Positions 52,484 through 63,475 of a stretch of 64,000 nt of DNA are shown piece by piece. Made by a program: the position numbers and the translations under genes. Source of the stretch: Duganella alba (GTDB lineage: Bacteria; Pseudomonadota; Gammaproteobacteria; Burkholderiales; Burkholderiaceae_D); assembly GCF_009674495.1 (NCBI RefSeq), contig NZ_WKJN01000007.1:1-64000 (forward strand), given 5' to 3'. The notes under the pieces were generated by a model. The model had not been told where the DNA came from, ran no database searches, and was given only the letters and a program-made list of their open reading frames with translations. Numbering within the stretch: the stretch's first letter is position 1; every line of letters begins with the position of its first letter.

Positions 52484-54886
52484 TTAGTTGCGGACTGGCT
52501 TACCGGTTTGCAGCATGCCCATGATGCGTTCCTGGGTCTTCGGATGGTTCAGCAGCTCCAGGAAGGCCTTGCGTTCCATGTCCAGCAGCCACTGTTCGCT
52601 CACGAAGGAGCCTTGGTCGATGTCGCCACCGCTGACGATCTGCGCGATCATGTCGCCCAGCTTGAAGTCGTGCGCGGAGATGAAGCCGCCGTCACGCATG
52701 TTGACCAGTTGCGCCTTGATGGTGCCCCAGCCGTAACGGCCGGTGACCTGGATCGGCGCCTTCAGCGGCGCGCGGTAGCCCTTGTCGAACATGGCGCGTG
52801 CTTCGGTCTTGGCCACGTACAGCAGTTCGTACGGGTTGAACACGATCACGTCGTCTTCCTTCAGGTAGCCCATGGCCTGTGCTTCCAGTGCCGATTTCGA
52901 CACGTTGGCGGTGGCCGCGTTGGTGAAGCCGGTTTTCAGGAATTGCAGGATGTCGGTGCCCTTGGCTTCCTTGTAGGCGCGTTGTGCCGCCTCCTTCAGA
53001 CCGCCGCCGGCAGGGATCAGGCCCACGCCCACTTCCACCAGGCCGATGTACGATTCGATCAGCGCCACGCGCTTGGACGAGTGCAGCGCCATTTCGCAGC
53101 CGCCGCCCAGGGCGATGCCGGCCACCGCCGCCACCACCGGCACGTTCGAATATTTCATCGCCATGAAGGTGTCTTGCAGCTCCTTGATGATCGGGTCGAC
53201 CGCCTTGGCGCCGCCGCTCATGAAGGCAGGCAGTGCCGATTGCAGGTCGGCGCCGGCCGAGAACGCGCCGCCGTCGGCCGCGTCCGCGCTCCAGATCACC
53301 AGGCCCTTGAAGTTCTTCTCGGCTTCCGCCAGGGCTTTCTTGAAGCCGGCGATGACGCCCGGGCTGATCACGTGCAGCTTGGTTTTCAGCGAGATCACCA
53401 GGATGTCGTCGCCAGAGTGCCACAGGCGCACGTCGTCGTCTTCATGCACGGTGGTGCCGGCGGTGCGGCCGGTGGCTTCGCCCGAACCCAGTACCGGGGC
53501 ACGGAATTCCTGGCGCTTGTAGACCGCCAGTTCCGAACGCGGCACGAACGATTTCGACACAGCCGACCACGAACCTTCAGGGGTGTGGACGCCGCCTTTT
53601 TCAGCGACCGGACCTTCGAATACCCAGGCTGGCAGCGGTGCGTTGCACAGTGCGTGGCCGGCGTCGATGTCTTCCTTGACCCACTGGGCGACTTGCGTCC
53701 AGCCCGAGGCCTGCCAGGTTTCGAACGGACCGACGGTCCAGCCGAAGCCCCAGCGCATGGCGAAGTCGATGTCGCGCGCGTTGTCGGCCACGGTGTCCAG
53801 ATGGACGGCGATGTAGTGGAAGGCGTCGCGGAAGATCGCCCACAGGAACTGCGCCTGTGGATTGGTCGATTCGCGCATCGCTTTCATCTTCTTGACCGGA
53901 TCCTTTTCCTTCAGGATGCGGGCGACGATGTCGGCTGCCTTGGCGCCGCCGGCGACGTATTCACCGGTGGCGAAGTCCAGGCGTTGAATTTCCTTGCCTA
54001 CTTTTTTGTAGAAGCCGGCGCCGGTCTTCTGACCCAACGCGCCTTTTTCCACCAGCTTGGCCAGCACGGCCGGGGTTTTGTAGACGGCGGCGAACGGATC
54101 GTTCGGCAGGTAATCCTGCATGGTCTTGATCACATGGCCCATGGTGTCCAGGCCAACCACGTCCGCAGTGCGGAAGGTGCCCGACTTGGCGCGGCCCAGC
54201 TTGGCGCCCGTCAGATCATCGACCACGTCCACCGACAGGCCGAATTTCTCGGCTTCGTGGACGATGGCCAGGATGCCGAACACGCCCACGCGATTTGCGA
54301 TGAAGTTCGGCGTGTCCTTGGCGCGGACCACGCCCTTGCCCAGGGTCGAGGTCAGGAAGCCTTCCAGCTGGTCGGCGATTTCCGGCTTGGTGAACTCGGT
54401 CGGGATGATCTCGACCAGGTGCATATAGCGCGGCGGGTTGAAGAAGTGCACGCCGCAGTAGCGCGATTTCAGGTCGGCGTCGAAGCCTTCGGACAGCTTG
54501 GTGATCGACAGGCCCGAAGTGTTCGAGGCGAAGATGGCGTTAGGCGCAATGTGCGGCGCGACCTTTTTGTACAGGTCATGCTTCCAGTCCATGCGCTCGG
54601 CGATGGCTTCGATGATCAGGTCGCACTCGGCCAGCTTGGCCAGGTCGTCCTCGTAGTTGGCTACTTCGATCAGCGCGGCGTGGTCCTTGTTGCCCAGCGG
54701 CGCAGGCGACAGTTTCTTCAGATTTTCGATGGCCTTCAGCACGATGCCGTTTTTCGGCGTGCCTTCCTTGCCCGGCAGATCGAACAGCACCACAGGCACT
54801 TTGGCGTTGACGCAGTGGGCGGCGATTTGCGCGCCCATCACGCCGGCGCCCAGCACGGCTACTTTTTTAACGATGAAATTGGTCAT
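52484..54886 (-). CDS. 3-hydroxyacyl-CoA dehydrogenase / enoyl-CoA hydratase
   Basis: An 800-residue bifunctional beta-oxidation enzyme. The NAD-binding fold is N-terminal (VAVLGAGVMGAQIAAHC, about 9-25), with IEAIAERMDWKHDLYKKV and SNTSGLSI. The hydroxyacyl dehydrogenase C-domain follows (FIANRVGVFGILAI, GLDTMGHVI). A crotonase domain is at the C-terminus (about 490-700; GIALGGGCEMALHSSKRVAL). This domain order is that of FadN-type proteins, the reverse of FadB. AGAGGAAAC precedes the ATG. It lies between the acyl-CoA dehydrogenase and thiolase genes, 12 bases from each. Confidence 0.94.
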   Translation of the reverse strand: MTNFIVKKVAVLGAGVMGAQIAAHCVNAKVPVVLFDLPGKEGTPKNGIVLKAIENLKKLSPAPLGNKDHAALIEVANYEDDLAKLAECDLIIEAIAERMDWKHDLYKKVAPHIAPNAIFASNTSGLSITKLSEGFDADLKSRYCGVHFFNPPRYMHLVEIIPTEFTKPEIADQLEGFLTSTLGKGVVRAKDTPNFIANRVGVFGILAIVHEAEKFGLSVDVVDDLTGAKLGRAKSGTFRTADVVGLDTMGHVIKTMQDYLPNDPFAAVYKTPAVLAKLVEKGALGQKTGAGFYKKVGKEIQRLDFATGEYVAGGAKAADIVARILKEKDPVKKMKAMRESTNPQAQFLWAIFRDAFHYIAVHLDTVADNARDIDFAMRWGFGWTVGPFETWQASGWTQVAQWVKEDIDAGHALCNAPLPAWVFEGPVAEKGGVHTPEGSWSAVSKSFVPRSELAVYKRQEFRAPVLGSGEATGRTAGTTVHEDDDVRLWHSGDDILVISLKTKLHVISPGVIAGFKKALAEAEKNFKGLVIWSADAADGGAFSAGADLQSALPAFMSGGAKAVDPIIKELQDTFMAMKYSNVPVVAAVAGIALGGGCEMALHSSKRVALIESYIGLVEVGVGLIPAGGGLKEAAQRAYKEAKGTDILQFLKTGFTNAATANVSKSALEAQAMGYLKEDDVIVFNPYELLYVAKTEARAMFDKGYRAPLKAPIQVTGRYGWGTIKAQLVNMRDGGFISAHDFKLGDMIAQIVSGGDIDQGSFVSEQWLLDMERKAFLELLNHPKTQERIMGMLQTGKPVRN

Positions 54887-54898
54887 TGTCGTTTCCTC

Positions 54899-56689
54899 TT
54901 AGAACAGGTCGGCGTCGAGTGCCATCAGGTTGGCGGAGCCCGAGCGCGCCTGACGGATCAGGGTTGCGGTTTCTGGTTGCAGGCGGGCGAAGTAGAAACG
55001 CGCGGTCGCCAGCTTGGCTTTGTAGAAGGTATCGGTGCTGTCTTGTTTTTCCAGCGCGATCTTCGCCATTTGCGCGAAGAAGTAGCTGTACACCAGGTGA
55101 CCGACAACGCGCAGGTAAGGCACGGCGGCGGCGCCCACTTCGTCGGCGTTCTGGAAGGCCTTCATGCCGATTTCCATGGTCAGCTTGGTGACTTTGTCGC
55201 CCAGCTCGCCCAGTGGGGTGATGAATTCGCTCAGGTTTTCGTCCAGGCCGTTTTCTTCCACGAACGATTTGATTTTTTCACCGAACTTGCGCAGCTTGGC
55301 GCCGTTGTCGCCCAGAATCTTGCGGCCCAGCAGGTCCAGCGACTGGATGGTGTTGGTGCCTTCGTAGATCAGGTTGATGCGGGCGTCGCGCACGTACTGC
55401 TCCATGCCCCATTCGGCGATGTAGCCATGGCCGCCGAACACTTGCATCGCTTCCGAGGTGGCGATCCAGGCGTTGTCGGTGATGAAGGCCTTGACGATCG
55501 GGGTCAGCAGCGCGACTTCGTCGGCGGCTTCCTTGCGCACATCTTCGTCAGGGTGGTGCAGTTCGCGGTCGATCTGCAGCGCCACGTACGAGGTGAAAGC
55601 GCGCGCGCCTTCGGCGTAGGCGCGGCCGGTCAGCAGCATGCGACGCACGTCGGCGTGGACGATGATCGGGTCGGCTGGCTGTTCCGGATTTTTTGGGCCG
55701 GTCAGCGAGCGCATCTGGATACGGTCCTTGGCGTAGATCACGGCGTTCTGGTAAGCCACTTCGGTCAGGCCCAGCGACTGCATGCCGACGCCCAGGCGGG
55801 CGGCGTTCATGAACACGAACATGGCGTTCAGGCCCTTGTTCGGCTGGCCGATGATCCAGCCCTTGGCGCCGTCCAGATTCATCTGGCAGGTCGAGTTGCC
55901 GTGGATGCCCATTTTTTCTTCGATGGCGCCGCAGGTGATCGGGTTGCGTTCGCCGACCGAGCCGTCTTCCTTCGGCAGGTACTTCGGCACCAGGAACAGC
56001 GAAATGCCTTTCGAGCCTTCCGGTGCGTCCGGTACACGTGCCAGTACCAGGTGCAGGATGTTTTCCGACATATCGTGTTCGCCGGCGGAGATGAAGATCT
56101 TGTTGCCGGTGATTTTCCACGAGCCGTCGTCCTGTGGGATGGCTTTCGAGCGCAGCATGCCCAGGTCGGTGCCGCAGTGCGGTTCGGTCAGACACATGGT
56201 GCCGGTCCATTCGCCCGATACCAGTTTCGGCAGGTAGACTTCTTTCTGCTGCGCGGTGCCGTGTTCTTTCAGGCACTCGTAGGCGCCGTGCGACAGGCCT
56301 GGGTACATGGTCCAGGCCTGGTTGGCCGAGTTCAGCATTTCGTAGAACGAGTTGTTCAGCACTACCGGCAGGCCCTGGCCGCCGTATTCAGGATCGCAGG
56401 CCAGTGCCGCCCAGCCGCCTTCGACGTACTGCTTGTACGCTTCCTTGAAGCCTTTTGGCGTGGTCACGGTATGGGTGGCGGCGTCGTGCTTGCAGCCTTC
56501 GCGGTCGCCGGAGTGATTCAGCGGGAACAGCACGCCGGCGGTGAACTTGCCGCCTTCTTCCAGCACCTGGTTGATGATGTCGGCATCGACTTCGCTGTAG
56601 TCCGGCAATGCTTTCAGTTCATCTTCCACTTTCAGGAACTCGTGCAGAACGAATTGCATATCCCGGATTGGCGCGACGTATTGACCCAT
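54899..56689 (-). CDS. Acyl-CoA dehydrogenase (DmdC/FadE-like long form)
   Basis: A 596-residue FAD enzyme, longer than classical acyl-CoA dehydrogenases (about 380). It has an N-terminal helix bundle (about 1-150), MCLTEPHCGTDLGMLRSKA (the FAD/substrate region), ITGNKIFISAGEHDM, and the catalytic glutamate region INLIYEGTNTIQSLDLLGRK. A C-terminal extension of about 130 residues follows. It performs the first step of beta-oxidation. CAGGAG precedes the ATG. It is the first structural gene of the operon, directly after the TetR gene. Confidence 0.93.
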   Translation of the reverse strand: MGQYVAPIRDMQFVLHEFLKVEDELKALPDYSEVDADIINQVLEEGGKFTAGVLFPLNHSGDREGCKHDAATHTVTTPKGFKEAYKQYVEGGWAALACDPEYGGQGLPVVLNNSFYEMLNSANQAWTMYPGLSHGAYECLKEHGTAQQKEVYLPKLVSGEWTGTMCLTEPHCGTDLGMLRSKAIPQDDGSWKITGNKIFISAGEHDMSENILHLVLARVPDAPEGSKGISLFLVPKYLPKEDGSVGERNPITCGAIEEKMGIHGNSTCQMNLDGAKGWIIGQPNKGLNAMFVFMNAARLGVGMQSLGLTEVAYQNAVIYAKDRIQMRSLTGPKNPEQPADPIIVHADVRRMLLTGRAYAEGARAFTSYVALQIDRELHHPDEDVRKEAADEVALLTPIVKAFITDNAWIATSEAMQVFGGHGYIAEWGMEQYVRDARINLIYEGTNTIQSLDLLGRKILGDNGAKLRKFGEKIKSFVEENGLDENLSEFITPLGELGDKVTKLTMEIGMKAFQNADEVGAAAVPYLRVVGHLVYSYFFAQMAKIALEKQDSTDTFYKAKLATARFYFARLQPETATLIRQARSGSANLMALDADLF

Positions 56690-56726
56690 TTTTTTCTCCT
56701 GATGACTACTTTAGTGTTTGAATTAA

Positions 56727-57350
56727 TTAATTGGCTTGTGCAAGCACCGCTGCCGGTGTTTGCGGATTGCGATATGTCTCGATCAGGCGTACAAAGCCGG
56801 TGCCGGCGCGCTCCAGGCTGCCCGGAATGCGCAGGAAGCGCGCATCGTGGTGCAGGGCCAGGATCAGGCCGTACATCTCGTACACCAGCTGCTGCGGATC
56901 GGTGTCGGCCTTCAGGTCGCCGCATTCGACGCACTGCTTCACGCAGCGCAGCAGCGCGCCCTGCCAGGCGCCCACCATGGCCATCAGCTCTTCGCGGATC
57001 GGGCCCGGACGGTCGTCATACTCGACGGCGCCGCTGATGTAGATGCAGCCCGAAGCCACTTCCACGCTGACCCGCTTGACCCAGCGCGCAAACATCGCCT
57101 TCAGGCGCTGGATGCCGCGCGGTTCCTTCACGCTGGGGAAGAACACTTCCTGCTCGAAACGATGGTGATACAGCTTCAGCACTTCCAACTGCAAATCTTC
57201 ACGCGATCCGAAATGCGCGAACACGCCGGATTTGCTCATGTTCATCTTATCTGCCAGCAATCCAATGGTCAGACCTTCCAGCCCATCACGGCTGGCCAGG
57301 TCCAGCGCCACGTCCAGGATTGCCGCGCGGGTTAGCTCGCCTTTGCGCAT
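56727..57350 (-). CDS. TetR-family regulator, probably of the beta-oxidation operon
   Basis: A 207-residue regulator. The N-terminal helix-turn-helix is typical (RAAILDVALDLASRDGLEGL then GLLADKMNMSKSGVFAHFGS). The C-terminal ligand-binding part includes VASGCIYISGAVEYDDRPGP. It is the first gene of the same minus-strand unit, 37 bases upstream of the acyl-CoA dehydrogenase. Acyl-CoA-responsive repression of the operon is the likely role (inference, by analogy with FadR/PsrA-type TetR proteins). The 205 bases upstream contain no gene. Confidence 0.9.
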   Translation of the reverse strand: MRKGELTRAAILDVALDLASRDGLEGLTIGLLADKMNMSKSGVFAHFGSREDLQLEVLKLYHHRFEQEVFFPSVKEPRGIQRLKAMFARWVKRVSVEVASGCIYISGAVEYDDRPGPIREELMAMVGAWQGALLRCVKQCVECGDLKADTDPQQLVYEMYGLILALHHDARFLRIPGSLERAGTGFVRLIETYRNPQTPAAVLAQAN

Positions 57351-57555
57351 AAATTTAGTTGAGGTATTAATAAGATTGCATCCCAGTGTAAAAAGTCATT
57401 GGAGAGAAAGGAATATTCTGCGCCACTTAAATTTACTCTGTGTGAAAAGAATTGCGAACGCTCGTACTATTATCCACTTGAGGGTGAATGTCAAACAGTA
57501 CCTTTAGAGGTGGCGTTCTATTGCTGCGGCGCAGCAATGCAGACGGGAAACTAAG

Positions 57556-57927
57556 TTAGAGTTTGCCCAATTGACGGCGGTCGCGCTTGGTCGGACGGCC
57601 CTTGAAATCCGCGCTCGGCTCGCGGAACATGCGGCGGTTTTCCGCCACGGCGGCGCGGCGCGCCACGCTGACGTCGGTTTCCTCGTACAGGTTGCGGGCG
57701 ATCGGCGCGGCGGCCCGCACGTCCGACAGGCCCATCACATCGACTTCCCACTGATCGGAGCCGTTGTCGATCTCCAGCACGTCGCCGATGCGCACACTGC
57801 GCGCCGGCTTGACGCGGTCGCCGTTGACGGTGACCTTGCCGCGGTCCACCGCTTCCGTCGCCAACGAACGGGTTTTAAAGAAACGTGCGGCCCACAGCCA
57901 TTTATCCAGTCGTACACCTTCGCTCAC
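57556..57927 (-). CDS. hslR: Hsp15-like S4-domain RNA-binding protein
   Basis: A 123-residue protein with an S4 RNA-binding domain (RLDKWLWAARFFKTRSLATEAV, then GKVTVNGDRVKPARSVRIGD) and a basic C-terminus (FKGRPTKRDRRQLGKL). Hsp15 binds stalled 50S subunits carrying peptidyl-tRNA and helps recycle them. The start is GTG at 57927, overlapping the clsB stop (GTGA). It is the last gene of the EEP-clsB-hslR unit. Confidence 0.88.
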   Translation of the reverse strand: MSEGVRLDKWLWAARFFKTRSLATEAVDRGKVTVNGDRVKPARSVRIGDVLEIDNGSDQWEVDVMGLSDVRAAAPIARNLYEETDVSVARRAAVAENRRMFREPSADFKGRPTKRDRRQLGKL

Positions 57928-59087
57928 GCGTATTTCCCCACAGCGAACACCCGCATTAGTAACTTGTAGAACACAAACGCAATCTCGTAGCCGATCCGGC
58001 GCACATGGCCGACGTGCTTGAAGTCATCATAGGTAATCACCTTGCCTTCGGCAATGGCTTCCTCGATGTGGCAGCGCAGGCTTTGCGAAAACGCCGCATC
58101 CTTGATGACCACGTTGGCCTCCTGGTTCAGGAACAGGCTCAGCCCATCCACATTGCTGGAACCGACCGTGGCCCAGTCGTCGTCGATGACGGCGACCTTG
58201 GCGTGCAATTGCGTCTTGTGATATTCCACCACTTTGACGCCGGCCGCAAGCAGCTTGGGATAAAAAGAATGCGCCACCGCGTCCTGCAGCCAGATTTCGC
58301 CGACGCCGATCAGCAGCACCACCTCGACGCCGCGCTCGGCCGCCTTGGCCAGCGCCTGGCGGAACTTGCGGCCCGGCGCGAAGTAGGGATTGGCCAGCAG
58401 CACGCTCTTGCGCGCGCGGCCCAGCGCGTACAGGTAGGCGCGCTGGATGGTCTGGCGGTTGCGCCAGTTGTCGCGCACCACGAAGCCGGCCTGCACCGCG
58501 TGTTCGGCGGCGATCTTCTCGACCTTGCGCATGTCGCGGTACAGGCCGAGGCGCTTGATCAGGCCCAGCTTGCCCAGGCGGCGCCACTGGGTGACGGCCT
58601 CGGTCTGGATATCGGCCACCAGCGGGCCGCGCACCTGCACCGCGAAATCCCAGCGCGGCGCCGACAGCGCCTTGCTGTGGTCGTAATCGCAGAACATGTC
58701 GTCGTTGATGTTGATGCCGCCGACATAGGCGACCTGGCGGTCGACCACGCAGATCTTGCGGTGCGTGCGCGTGATGCCGCGTTTGAACCACGGATTGAAC
58801 ATGCGGTGCTCGACGCCCCTGGCCAGCAGCAGTTCATGCATGCTGTTGACCTGGCGGCGGCCGGTGCCCCACCAGTCGGTGATCATGCGCACCTGCACGC
58901 CGCGCTGGGCGGCGTTGATCAGGGCATTGAGCACCAGCTTGCCGGTGTCGTCGGCGGCAAAGATATAGGTCTCGAAATAGACTTCGTACTGCGCGGCGTC
59001 GATGGCGGCCACCAGCGCCGGGAAAAAATCGGTGCCGGTGTGCAGCAGGGTGACTTCGTTATCGGCGATGAAATTGACTGGACGCAT
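57924..59087 (-). CDS. clsB: Cardiolipin synthase ClsB-like (phospholipase D family)
   Basis: A 387-residue protein with two HKD motifs: THRKICVVDRQVAYVGG and LHAKVAVIDDDWATVGSSN. The N-terminal part (VTLLHTGTDFFPALVAAIDA, YFETYIFAADDTGKLV) is typical of ClsB. It lacks the N-terminal membrane helices of ClsA and is probably peripheral to the inner membrane. ClsB condenses phosphatidyl groups to cardiolipin and acts with YbhP-like proteins encoded beside it, as here. It starts nine bases after the EEP gene. Confidence 0.88.
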   Translation of the reverse strand: MRPVNFIADNEVTLLHTGTDFFPALVAAIDAAQYEVYFETYIFAADDTGKLVLNALINAAQRGVQVRMITDWWGTGRRQVNSMHELLLARGVEHRMFNPWFKRGITRTHRKICVVDRQVAYVGGININDDMFCDYDHSKALSAPRWDFAVQVRGPLVADIQTEAVTQWRRLGKLGLIKRLGLYRDMRKVEKIAAEHAVQAGFVVRDNWRNRQTIQRAYLYALGRARKSVLLANPYFAPGRKFRQALAKAAERGVEVVLLIGVGEIWLQDAVAHSFYPKLLAAGVKVVEYHKTQLHAKVAVIDDDWATVGSSNVDGLSLFLNQEANVVIKDAAFSQSLRCHIEEAIAEGKVITYDDFKHVGHVRRIGYEIAFVFYKLLMRVFAVGKYA

Positions 59088-59096
59088 AGCGCGCGC

Positions 59097-59921
59097 TCAC
59101 GCCAGCGTCAGCGAGGCGACGATGGGCGCGTGGTCCGACAGCTTGGCCCACAGACTGCCGTGCATCACCTCGGCCGTGTCCACCTTGAAGCCGCGCACGT
59201 AGATGCGGTCGAGCCGGAAGAACGGCAGGCCGGCCGGGAAGGTGCGCGCCGGGTTGACGCTGGATTTGCGGCGCAGCGTGCGCAGCACGCCGTCCAGCGC
59301 CGAACTGGAGCCGATTTCATCAAAGGCTTCGACCACGCCCAGCGCGTTGCGCAGCTCGTCGCTGAGGGTGTTGCGCCAGTCATTGAAGTCGCCGGCGATG
59401 ACCACCGGCTCGCCGTTCGGCGCCGATTCACGCACGGCGGAAATCAGCGCCTGGGTCTGGCGGCGGCGGCTGCCTTCGAACAGGCCCAGGTGAACCACGT
59501 AGCAATGCACCGGCCCGCTCGGCGTGTGCAGCACGCAGTGCAGGATGCCGCGCTGCTCGTAGGCGTGGTCGGAGACGTCGTGATTGGCCTGGTTGGCGAT
59601 CGGGAAAGCGCTCAACAGCGCGTTGCCGTGATGGCCATGGTCATAGATCGCGTTCATGCCGTAGGCCGCGTGCAGGTGGCGCGATTCGCCGGCAAAATAT
59701 TCATGCTGCGCCGCAGCGGGCCAATGCTTGTGGCCCAGCTGCTCGGCGCCGTATTTGGCGGCCTTGAGGTCGTGCTTGCCCTGCACTTCCTGCAAAAAAA
59801 CCACATCGGCATCGAACATGCCGATCGCCTGTTTCAGCGCCAGCACACGCGGTTCCGCACGAATGCTGGAAACGCCCTTGTGGATATTGTAGGTAGCGAC
59901 TCGGATCTTCATGCGGCCCAT
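59097..59921 (-). CDS. Endonuclease/exonuclease/phosphatase family protein (YbhP-like)
   Basis: A 274-residue protein of the EEP fold. KIRVATYNIHKGV at the start, DADVVFLQEVQ (metal-binding glutamate), VIAGDFNDWRNT and SDHAPIVASLTL at the end are the conserved blocks. The neighbourhood with clsB is the same as ybhP-clsB of enterobacteria. The substrate is not known; a phospholipid-linked or nucleic-acid phosphodiester is possible. GGGAG lies four bases before the ATG at 59921, which supports this start over the internal ATG at 59912. Confidence 0.86.
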   Translation of the reverse strand: MGRMKIRVATYNIHKGVSSIRAEPRVLALKQAIGMFDADVVFLQEVQGKHDLKAAKYGAEQLGHKHWPAAAQHEYFAGESRHLHAAYGMNAIYDHGHHGNALLSAFPIANQANHDVSDHAYEQRGILHCVLHTPSGPVHCYVVHLGLFEGSRRRQTQALISAVRESAPNGEPVVIAGDFNDWRNTLSDELRNALGVVEAFDEIGSSSALDGVLRTLRRKSSVNPARTFPAGLPFFRLDRIYVRGFKVDTAEVMHGSLWAKLSDHAPIVASLTLA

Positions 59922-59963
59922 TTTACTCCCGAGATCGCATTTCCGGGCGTGCGCCTGCGCACA

Positions 59964-60230
59964 TTAACCAGCGGTCGCCGCCTGACGTTTCGTCACCGTA
60001 GTATCGCGATATCCCATCAAAAGATGTTCGACGCTGATATCTTCGTTCAGATCATCCCAATGCAAACCTTGACCATTACCGCTGAAAATATATCGTGCGC
60101 GCTGCTCCACGGTGGCGTTTTGCAGGCGAGGGAAAAAACTCAAAGGAATTCCCAATGTACGGCCATCTACCAAATGAACCCACATGTTTTCTTCATCGAA
60201 AGACAGCCTGATTGCCAATGCGTTATTCAT
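59964..60230 (-). CDS. DUF2442 protein
   Basis: An 88-residue protein of the DUF2442 family (LSFDEENMWVHLVDGRTLGI, LSFFPRLQNATVEQR, GLHWDDLNEDISVEHLL). DUF2442 genes usually follow DUF4160 genes and the pair has been suggested to act as a toxin-antitoxin-like unit. Here the ATG overlaps the DUF4160 stop by eight bases, so translation is coupled. The frame stays open upstream to 60413, but that part is a shadow of the DUF4160 gene. Confidence 0.8.
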   Translation of the reverse strand: MNNALAIRLSFDEENMWVHLVDGRTLGIPLSFFPRLQNATVEQRARYIFSGNGQGLHWDDLNEDISVEHLLMGYRDTTVTKRQAATAG

Positions 60231-60396
60231 CAAAGTAATCCTTCCAACAATAGACAAATAGACTGCGCTGTTCGCGCACCAGACGAAGCAGCTCGCGCAA
60301 GGTCTTGGGCGGGATACCTCGATAGCTCGCCAAGCGCACCTCCGGCTCCAGCCAGATTTTGGCTTCTCCGCCGGGGCCGCGCACGTGAACATGCAT
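60223..60396 (-). CDS. DUF4160 protein, short form
   Basis: A 57-residue frame with clear DUF4160 features: HVHVRGPGGEAKIWLEPEV at the start, KTLRELLRLVREQ and a final WKDYF. Family members are normally about 80 residues and have about 20 more residues before the HVHV motif. The reading frame does extend upstream here (SLLGVPLAMHVHV), but without ATG, GTG or TTG before a stop, so either the N-terminus is lost, an ATA start is used, or the gene is decaying. It overlaps DUF2442. Confidence 0.7.
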   Translation of the reverse strand: MHVHVRGPGGEAKIWLEPEVRLASYRGIPPKTLRELLRLVREQRSLFVYCWKDYFDE

Positions 60397-60471
60397 GGCA
60401 AGCGGTACACCAAGTAGACTGACCTCCGATATTAGGTCGCGCTTGTCATGTCCCGATTGAGCCGGCTCAAA

Positions 60472-60924
60472 CTAGCGGATCCGGCGGGGAAGCTGGAGGA
60501 TGACTTCGGCGTTGGAGGAGGAGAAGCAGCGGTCGGCGGCTTCCAGGTACGGCAGCCAGGCGTGGTTGATGTGCTCGCGCGGGCTGAGCGTGATGGCGAT
60601 GTCGCGCGGCACTTCGACGCTGAAGACGTGCTCGGTGTTCTGCGTCACGCCCGGCGCGTAGCGGTGGCGCCACATGGGATAGATCTCGTAGATGTTGGAC
60701 AGCTGCCAGTCGCGCAGCACAATGCGCTCGCCGTCGGCGACGATGCCGGTTTCCTCGAACAGCTCGCGCGCGGCGGTGGCCGCCAGCGGCTCGTCCGGCG
60801 CGTCCAGCGAGCCGGTCACCGATTGCCAGTAGCCCGGCTTGTCGGCGCGTTCGATCAGCAGCACCTGCAGGTCGGCGCTGTGGATCAGCACCAGCACCGA
60901 TTCGGGAATCTTGTAAGGCTTCAT
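60472..60924 (-). CDS. nudB: Dihydroneopterin triphosphate diphosphatase (Nudix)
   Basis: A 150-residue Nudix hydrolase. The Nudix box is AARELFEETGIVADGE with preceding TGSLDAPDEPL; ESVLVLIHSADLQVLLIERA and WQSVTGSLD are NudB-specific. It removes pyrophosphate from dihydroneopterin triphosphate in folate synthesis. The gene follows aspS, as in many beta- and gammaproteobacteria, after an intervening terminator-like hairpin. The frame is open further upstream into aspS, but the start at 60924 is the family N-terminus MKPYKIPESVLV. Confidence 0.92.
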   Translation of the reverse strand: MKPYKIPESVLVLIHSADLQVLLIERADKPGYWQSVTGSLDAPDEPLAATAARELFEETGIVADGERIVLRDWQLSNIYEIYPMWRHRYAPGVTQNTEHVFSVEVPRDIAITLSPREHINHAWLPYLEAADRCFSSSNAEVILQLPRRIR

Positions 60925-60940
60925 GCGATAAGGATAAAAG

Positions 60941-60962
60941 AAAAGGCGCCGCAGCGCCTTTT
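60941..60962 (-). terminator. Rho-independent terminator after aspS
   Basis: AAAAGGCGC (60941-60949) and GCGCCTTTT (60954-60962) form a strong stem around CGCA. On the minus strand it is followed by a T-rich tail (TTTTCTTTTA). It lies between the aspS stop and the nudB start, so it may only partly end transcription. The symmetry would work in either direction. Confidence 0.75.
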
Positions 60963-60974
60963 CTGTATTGCTGC

Positions 60975-62783
<1,809 letters not shown>

Positions 62784-62811
62784 GTTTATTTCTCGGTTCA
62801 GGTTAAGTTAC

Positions 62812-63447
62812 TCAGTTAATCTTGGTTTCAGTTTCAGCCAGGACGATGGTTTTCGGCGCGTCTTCCGGCGCCACCACGCCCATCGAAACGATGTACTTCA
62901 GGGCGGCATCGACCGACATGTCGAGTTCCACCACATCCTTCTTGGCCAGCATCAGGAAAAAGCCCGAGGTCGGATTCGGCGTGGTCGGCACGTAGACGCT
63001 GACGTACTCGCCGACCAGGTGGTTCTTCACGTCCCCGCCCGGCGCGCCGGTCAGGAAGGCGATGGTCCACGAATTCTGGTGCGGATACGGGATCAGCACC
63101 GCCTTGCGGAACGCATTGCCGGACGACGAGAACAGCGTGTCGGACACCTGCTTGACGCTCGAATACAGCGAGCTGACCACCGGAATGCGGGTCAGCAGCT
63201 TTTCCCACAGCTTGACCACATAGTTGCCGACCAGGTTGTTGGTCAGCAGGCCGGTCAGGAACACGATGACGATGGTCAGCAAGGTGCCCAGGCCAGGAAT
63301 ATCGAAGCCGATCAGGGTACGCGGCTGCCAGCGCTCCGGCACGAACAGCAGGGACTGGTCCATGGTGCTGATCACCAGGTTCAGCACCCAGGCGGTGATC
63401 GCCAGGGGCACCAGGATCAGCAAGCCGGTAATGAAATATTTACGCAT
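62812..63447 (-). CDS. DUF502 membrane protein
   Basis: A 211-residue protein with two N-terminal membrane helices (YFITGLLILVPLAITAWVL and LLTIVIVFLTGLLTN). A conserved soluble part follows (LLTRIPVVSSLYSSVKQVSD, FRKAVLIPYPHQNSWTIAFL, YVPTTPNPTSGFF). The function is unknown; related plant COV proteins act in membrane traffic. It stands between fmdB and aspS, an arrangement conserved in Burkholderiales. It starts 28 bases from the fmdB stop. Confidence 0.88.
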   Translation of the reverse strand: MRKYFITGLLILVPLAITAWVLNLVISTMDQSLLFVPERWQPRTLIGFDIPGLGTLLTIVIVFLTGLLTNNLVGNYVVKLWEKLLTRIPVVSSLYSSVKQVSDTLFSSSGNAFRKAVLIPYPHQNSWTIAFLTGAPGGDVKNHLVGEYVSVYVPTTPNPTSGFFLMLAKKDVVELDMSVDAALKYIVSMGVVAPEDAPKTIVLAETETKIN

Positions 63448-63475
63448 CGAAATCCTTCTGTGTTGACGGAGTGCC

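Noticed and set aside
52448-57037. Open frame of 1529 codons on the plus strand
   Set aside because: It is antisense to four certain beta-oxidation genes; its protein is rich in His, Arg, Ala and Gln as expected from the reverse of high-GC codons, and it has no domain.
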